A stretch of DNA of 64,000 nucleotides from Trema orientale (taxonomy: Eukaryota > Streptophyta > Magnoliopsida > Rosales > Cannabaceae). Made by a program: the position numbers and the translations under genes. Below, piece after piece: positions 58,240 to 64,000 of this stretch. Position 1 is the first letter of the stretch. Each line of letters opens with the position of its first letter. The notes beneath the pieces are model-generated. The model saw nothing but the letters and a program-made list of their open reading frames with translations, made no database searches and had not been told where the DNA came from. The stretch spans positions 307,222 through 371,221 of the forward strand of contig JXTC01000294.1 in the NCBI GenBank assembly GCA_002914845.1, read 5' to 3'.

Positions 58240-60328
58240 TGTTAGGTCCAAAAGTTTGGCACTCTAAATGGCAAAGTTTTGAGAACTAAAGTTGATAAAA
58301 GAGATGGAGAAGTTGTTACAACAAGTCTGAAGTTATTACAAGTGTTGTTCTATAACAACCAAACCTTCCGTTTTTCTTTATATGGAAACCTTCTAGAATG
58401 TGCCTAAACGTGCTTTGTTTCCATATTTGATGATTTTGGTGATAATGTTGGTGAAATATAAATGGAATTTCGTGTATAGCTGTTTAGGATATTTCCTATC
58501 AATTTTTAATCAATTCCTTTTATATTTACCATATATATTATTGATTATTTCCTCATTCTTTTGTCCTTATTGATATCTGATTGCCTCTTATTAATCAATA
58601 AATTTGGATAGGTTTCTGAAATGAATATATAAGGATTTTCGTCCTTAATTATTACTTGATATGTGATCATCAATTAATTAAGTTTCCATTAGTTAATTGA
58701 TTTGATTTACTGAGTTGTTGTGATTAGTTTTTCTGATCTGTTGCAACAACTCCAGATATTTATGGAAAGATTAGTTAATTTTCTTAAATCTTGGCATTTG
58801 ATTGATATTGATTGAGATATGATTTTCTAGGTTAACTGTCAATCTTTGGCAGGTTAATTTAAGAATTCCAGCTGGCCAAATCGTGTCCAAATCATATCCA
58901 AAGAGAAATCATGAACCTAGACATATTTCTAGTAATTGTTCAGAAAGTTGTTGCAACAACTTTCTTTCTGGCAGATTGTAACATTTATGGTATGATATTG
59001 AATTTATTATTAATTCTTTCCATATTTGATTTCAGCCAATTCACACTACCTTGGACAACCATGGAGACTGAAATTCACTTATAAAAGCTATGCTACTCTG
59101 AAGAATTTTGTACGCACTTCATTGAGAAAAATATTCTTAGAGAGAGCTTTTATTTGTAAGGCATAGAGCATGTTCTGTTGCCATTATGAGACTTAGAGAA
59201 CTTTAGGGTTTTCTAGGTATTTTATTTGAGTGCATCTTGTTCTGTCGGAGGAGATAGATCTGAACCAGTGAAGGGAGTTCACTTGCGAATGATCAACAAG
59301 ATGAGGGGAGCTCGCTAAACAAGATTAGTAGAGTCGTTACAACACATTGCAGCAATTGAAAAGAAGGAGTCTTTTATTGCATTATTCAATTCGTATTTAT
59401 AATTTTTATACTTTACTAATTTGTTTAATCTCTGGGCGTGCCTGATGGTATTTGCTGGAATAAATTTCCGGAAAATATTTTCACAAAATTATTTTCAAGA
59501 ACACCATAGTTTTGTAAAATCAAGAAACGCAGCGGAATTGGTTGTTTAAAATTTTTCTTTTTTACAAAACGTTTCGGATCGTGATCTAACATAAATTAAC
59601 TCTTGATCTAGACAAGAACAATACCCGGATTTGCTCCACAACCTTCTCGTCTTCCCGTCTATTCTCGAAAGCCGTTTGATTGATCCGGTGAGTGGTCACC
59701 TTCTTGATTCCCAACGAAGAGATCCACAGAGGAACAAGAAGACAANTTCTACAATAGTGCTAGATTAGTGAAATTAGAAATTTGAGTTACGGCGCTTAAA
59801 TTCAAATTCTAATTCACTAGGTCCTGTTCGATGCTGTTATAACTTTCTTATAACACACTAGTGTTTCTATCCGAAGACTCACTTCGATAATTGGAGACTT
59901 CATCAATTAAATAGACAACACTACATTCTATGGCATAGTAAAGTATTCCATCTTCAATATGCAGAATGCGAACAATTTAATTTAGACATAATGAAATAAA
60001 GAATATAATGTCTCCCACATATGAACTCTTCATACGAATAATTCTTTATTACTCATTTCATGTCTTGGAATCTTTTAGATGTTTGCATAAAATAAACATA
60101 CACATCACATGTATATTAATGGGACATTAATGAAATAGAATTTCATAACATGGAATTTATTAATAACAAATAGATAATAAATAATCCAATAATTATTGTT
60201 TATAATGTCTAAATAATAAACTGCTTTATAGGACATTATTCCAACAGTGCCCTCATGGAGTAGGAGAGGTTCGAATCATGTTAAAATATCTTGTATTCAT
60301 TTTTTGTTTTCCTGTTCTTGTTACAACA
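58240..60328 (+). repeat. 3' LTR of the SIRE-type element, interrupted
   Basis: Starts TGTTAGGTCC after the purine tract. The end is placed at TTGTTACAACA (60328) because it forms TG...CA with a short inverted end; this end is inferred. Net length is about 1285 bp after removing the solo LTR at 59443-60246 and one target copy. A TATA-like CTTATAAAAGCTATG lies at about 59079. It carries several GTTGCAACAAC motifs. Confidence 0.72.
59443..60246 (-). repeat. Solo LTR-B, TSD GTGCC, with assembly gap
   Basis: Homologous to both ends of 27262-28902 in the same orientation. Flanked by GTGCC (59438-59442, 60247-60251). An N at 59746 marks a join where about 0.84 kb present in the other copy is missing. 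Confidence 0.92.
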
Positions 60329-60351
60329 TATACACTTATCATTATAATAAC

Positions 60352-60486
60352 ATTTCATACACATGTTACAATATAATTAATTAATTATTAAATTAGTCAA
60401 TTAATTAATTGCATATATTGCAACAATATTTCATGCACATGTTACAACATAATTAATTAATTATTAAATTAGTCAATTAATTAATT
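60352..60486. repeat. Two-copy 59-bp repeat, AT-rich
   Basis: 60352-60410 and 60428-60486 are nearly identical (ATTTCATRCACATGTTACAA..AATTAATTA..), 76 bp apart start to start. Confidence 0.85.
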
Positions 60487-60499
60487 ATTTGGTAATACC

Positions 60500-60815
60500 T
60501 AAAAAAGATCTTACACTTCTATCTAGACCACAAATCAAATAATTTTTAGCTTTGCATTTTTGGAGATCATGATTTTATCTTTTTCATCAAAATCTGTATG
60601 TGTTTTTGCAACCCAAATATCACCTTCTCTTTTCTTAGGAATGATAGGACCATTCATAACAATATATCATAAATCATAATCCATAGATAAGAGATAACAT
60701 TCCATTCTACTTTTCCAATAGTTAAAATCGGTTCCATTGAAGAATGGAGGTTTGGTAACAGAAAACCCTTCGTTTTGAGAATTCACTGGGTAAGCTTCCT
60801 CAAGACGATTAAGTC
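60500..60815 (-). pseudogene. Copia Gag N-terminal remnant
   Basis: Minus-strand translation gives VTKPPFFNGTDFNYWKSRME, CYLLSMDYDL, a stop (TGA, near 60665), then GPIIPKKREGDIWVAK and DEKDKIMISKNAK. This is the standard N-terminal Gag domain of Copia elements (PP-FNG-NYxxWK-RM). The frame is too broken to show as a long ORF. The rest of the element is missing to the left. Confidence 0.82.
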
Positions 60816-60840
60816 AATAATATTCAAAGATTTGAGCACC

Positions 60841-60854
60841 AAGCACTGATGCCA
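60841..60854 (-). promoter_or_regulatory. Primer-binding site of the minus-strand Copia remnant
   Basis: On the minus strand TGGCATCAGTGCTT lies two bases after the LTR end (GGGATAACA), close to the TGGTATCAGAGC complement of initiator tRNA-Met. Confidence 0.65.
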
Positions 60855-60856
60855 AT

Positions 60857-61198
60857 TGTTATCCCAAGATTAGCTAACCCAAGAGGGGGGGTTAATTGAA
60901 TTTTAAAAACTTTTGCAAACTTTTCTAATAAAACAACTAGAATATGCAAATAATGAATAAAGCAAGTAAAAATAGCAAGTAAACAAATACAATCTCAAAG
61001 TAAATAAATTAAAGAGGTAGGGATAGAGAGATTACAAACACTATTTTTACGAAGTTCGATAAACACGACGGTTTATCTACATCCCCGGCCCTCGACAACT
61101 AGCTTTGAGCTTTCCACTATCGGATCAAAATTGTGGGCTTGACCGACCCTTGTACAAATAGAGTGAATTCTTCTTAGGCACACTCAAGTCTTTATAAT
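60857..61198 (-). repeat. 5' LTR of the minus-strand Copia remnant
   Basis: On the minus strand it ends ...CTTGGGATAACA. Its outer end could not be fixed and may coincide with the chromovirus LTR start at 61199. Confidence 0.5.
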
Positions 61199-61963
61199 TG
61201 TGACATCCACACTTCTCACAAATTATAATAGCCAATGATAAGCATGTTGCATTGCATATGTGGTTATTACCTATTTATATGCATTGTTAAAAAAAATTAA
61301 AAAAAATTAACTACGAAAATTTCACTAAAGATCCTAATTTTGCACATGCATTTTTGACAAAATTTTTTGTTGTAAAGGAGTATGGTATCCTCAGTAGGAT
61401 AAACTCAGTTAGGACTTATTATTTTAAGGGATTAATTAGTAAAATTTTTGAGTTTTAGAATACTATTTATTTTATATAGTATATGTATAGGGTCTAGTTT
61501 AAATGCACTTTGTTTTAATTCACATACAATAAACATATACAAGAAGGGTGGCAATATACATAGAAGACTAATTTCTAATTGGCTATAATTGTTAGAATAT
61601 AAAAGTATAATGTGAGTGGAAGTAATGTATTAGAACTAGTGATTGATTATTATTATTTATTTTTTTAGTAACTTTTTGTCGGCATAAGTAATGACAATCT
61701 ATTAGCTTGATGTCAATCCTTGTATCATAAAAAAAAGTAATTTTTTTAAGTCGATTATCTTACAGAACCTTTTTTTTCTATTTATGTGTCTACGCTTGCA
61801 CTAAGGTCTAGAATTTTTTTTTCAGTCATTTAATCTCCATACTTGTTGAGTGAGAGAGGTTATATTAAATTCCCATAGAAGGAAGGGAAAACCATTACAT
61901 GTGAAACTAAGAGAAGATGTTTAAGCACTTAGTTTTTGGTAAGGGTTTAAATCATTTTATTGT
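61199..61963 (+). repeat. Partial chromovirus LTR, plus orientation
   Basis: Starts TGTGACATCCACACTTCTC and resembles the beginning of the LTR at 32043 (TGTGATGCCC..TAATAGCCAATGATAAGCATG). Only the first 765 bp or so is present before an LTR of opposite orientation begins. Confidence 0.6.
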
Positions 61964-64000
61964 TGTAACGCCCTACTTATCCACATAATACTAGTAGAAA
62001 TTATTAACCCTCTCTTTTGAAGAGCCATTACTTGTAGAAAATAATCCTATATTCGTTTTTTCCAAAAATACGGGTTAATTTAAACTTTTTGTTTTCTTTA
62101 GAACTCTATGGATGGATAGCATTATTTACAAACATAACGTGGATCAGTACATACATATATTACAAAATAAAAGGTTGTAACTAAGTATCGAGAAATCAAA
62201 CTAAAAATAACTCTGCTGAGAGACTACAAAGCATCCCAAAATATACAAACTAGGCCCCCACATGTGGTCAAAATATCCATATGTACAATACCAAGGTTGG
62301 GCCTCTACTCTAGCACACAAGCTCATCTATTCATGTCAATCATTACCTGCAACACAAGACTTTAATGAGCTACAGCTCAGTAAGTAAAGTAATGGATGAA
62401 ATGGTGCTTAACGACATATATTAAATGCATGATCATGCTTGCTTAAGCCTACTGGTATAATAATTTTCCTTCGGTCCCCCTGTCTTGTGTACACTGTTCG
62501 GTTCGGCACTGCGCCTGCAGGGCTTTCTGAACTGATAATATCCTATGGGCTCTCCTCCGGCCGGCTCTCACCACAGTGGGGCTCATTACTAACCTTATTC
62601 CATCGTTACCCCGTCGAGCTCAAGAGATAAGGCGGCCCGAGACTGTAGTGTAATCAATTATATAACTTGGAGGAGGAATATTGTGGCAAACCTTCTGACT
62701 AATCCCGTCAGCCTTGCCCCTCTCCTGGGGCTGCCACTCTGAACTGTAAGCATTCATCCCGCTTCCCCGCAACAGTGACACAAAACCTTCTTAAAGTTAC
62801 CTGGTCTTAACTTTTCTGTGGTAAACATAACTTTGCACAATATTACTACGACATTTTGGAAACGTGTTACCTATCTTAGACTTCTCTGTAAAATATGCAT
62901 GGCCTCATGATGTATATAATAATGCCATATTAGAAATGCCAAGCATGTATACTGAAACCAAAATACCAATGATCATGCTTATAACCATAATGCAAAGCAT
63001 AAAAGAAATGAACATAATAAACACCCACATAGCACGTAATTCTTGTGTTGCAGTTGAGTACTTTACTTACCTCGTGTCCTGAATAGAAATCAATAGTGGA
63101 AAGAGTCAATATCCTCAAGAGATTGGAGTGCCAATCACCTGTCATGAAATTCTTTTAATCCAGGTGCACATTTTTCTAAAATGAACGCACTAAGATACTT
63201 AGACAGGACCAAAATAACAACTTTCACCAAATTAGCATACTTGATCCTATAATGACTCAGAAACATACAATCACTTAACATTCTTGGCAGTCAATAACTA
63301 GTATTGAAAACTACTTAAAAGTACAAAAATATAAATGCTAGTTCATTAGCACAAAACTAATCCAAAATGGCACATAATTTGTAAAAACTAGCTCATTTGC
63401 CCCTAAATGGTGCCTCTTTATTTTTAAAACATTTGGACAGCACTTCCCCTATTTTTAAGACATCCCCACATGATTAAAATCATGGTTTTAAACCTGCAAT
63501 AACAATTAACAATCCAATTCNATAATGCCATATTAGAAATGCCAAGCATGTATACTGAAACCAAAATACCAATGATCATGCTTATAACCATAATGCAAAG
63601 CATAAAAGAAATGAACATAATAAACACCCACATAGCACGTAATTCTTGTGTTGCAGTTGAGTACTTTACTTACCTCGTGTCCTGAATAGAAATCAATAGT
63701 GGAAAGAGTCAATATCCTCAAGAGATTGGAGTGCCAATCACCTGTCATGAAATTCTTTTAATCCAGGTGCACATTTTTCTAAAATGAACGCACTAAGATA
63801 CTTAGACAGGACCAAAATAACAACTTTCACCAAATTAGCATACTTGATCCTATAATGACTCAGAAGCATACAATTACTTAACATTCTTGGCAGTCAATAA
63901 CTAGTATTGAAAACTACTTAAAAGTACAAAAATATAAATGCTAGTTCATTAGCACAAAACTAATCCAAAATGGCACATAATTTGTAAAAACTAGCTCATT
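61964..64000 (-). repeat. Chromovirus-type LTR, minus orientation, running off the window
   Basis: Starts (plus strand) TGTAACGCCCTACTTATCC, like 39107 and 53212, and contains the homologous TGTCCTGAATAGAAATC..GAGTCAATATCCTC region. The body is diverged from those copies. It includes an apparent false duplication around the N at 63521. Confidence 0.7.
62918..64000. repeat. Near-identical 479-bp direct duplication around an N
   Basis: 62918-63396 is repeated at 63522-64000 (offset 604) with two single-base differences seen (near 63263 and 63272 versus 63867 and 63876). The break is at the single N at 63521. Most likely two alleles or overlapping contigs placed in tandem. Confidence 0.85.

Larger units (their letters stand above)
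50006..60328 (+). mobile_element. SIRE-type Copia element, 5' third missing
   Basis: In order: end of integrase, RT, RNase H, spacer, env-like ORF, purine tract, 3' LTR. This order, with an extra ORF after pol and the PPT AAAGGGGGAGAT, is that of the SIRE lineage. Two solo LTRs inserted later (53212-56164, 59443-60246). The 5' LTR, gag, protease and most of integrase are absent. Confidence 0.85.

Noticed and set aside
1..64000. tRNA, rRNA or organellar DNA insertions
   Set aside because: No cloverleaf-compatible tRNA, rRNA core sequence or plastid/mitochondrial gene was recognised; the only tRNA-like signal is the SINE head at 18125.
61199..64000. Head-to-head LTRs at 61199 and 61964 as one palindromic element
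   Set aside because: The two are different lengths of related but diverged LTRs and do not pair end to end; independent insertions or a join artefact are simpler.

Overview
The window is plant nuclear DNA, almost certainly from a eudicot. It is AT-rich, has split genes with GT-AG introns, and consists mostly of plant-type LTR retrotransposons, LINEs, a SINE and MITEs. I recognise one cellular gene: the 3' end of MAD1 (spindle-checkpoint protein) on the plus strand. Six exons between 3173 and 15575 encode its last 193 residues; the upstream exons lie outside the window or were not recognised. Single N characters at 3505, 31346, 59746 and 63521 behave like unresolved assembly joins.

Layout. 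1-3172: non-coding DNA upstream of the first MAD1 exon seen, with a 5'-truncated LINE (970-2528). 3173-15575: MAD1. Its 7.9-kb intron holds a decayed minus-strand Copia element (4575-10565) into which a second Copia element (5916-8137) inserted, leaving a perfect 5-bp target duplication. A later intron holds a 1.5-kb LTR (11697-13198), and another a Mutator-type MITE (14416-14716). 15900-17720: a hAT-type element containing a Mutator-type inverted-repeat element, which itself contains two MITEs, each layer with its own target duplication. 18125-18285: a tRNA-derived SINE. 19741-21156: a second truncated LINE. 22475-25277: broken Ty3 pieces of two lineages separated by an LTR fragment.

25278-44190 is a dense nest: two direct copies of a Copia LTR (LTR-A), a minus-strand Copia element with a different LTR (LTR-B), and a minus-strand Ty3 chromovirus remnant with LTRs of about 2.9 kb. 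Solo LTRs sit inside several of these. 44191-50005 is the 3' end of an Athila/Tat-type Ty3 element (env-like ORF, long untranslated region, polypurine tracts, 3' LTR) split by a solo LTR. 50006-60328 is the 3' two-thirds of a SIRE-type Copia element: pol, a spacer with a TATA-like box, an env-like ORF split by a solo LTR, a polypurine tract, and a 3' LTR split by another solo LTR. 60500-64000 holds a Copia gag start with primer site and LTR, then chromovirus LTRs; the last part is duplicated around an N, probably as an assembly artefact.

How it fits together. No retrotransposon here has an intact coding region. Catalytic motifs are lost in several, some tryptophan codons have become stops, and five solo LTRs keep perfect 5-bp target duplications, so insertion followed by LTR-LTR recombination dominates. 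MAD1 exons look intact: frame and splice sites are kept across all six. The most unusual points are a similar env-like C-terminal region in a Copia and a Ty3 element of the same window, a GTTGCAACAAC motif repeated through both the coding and LTR parts of the SIRE-type element, and variable clusters of GC-rich palindromes inside an otherwise AT-rich LTR family.
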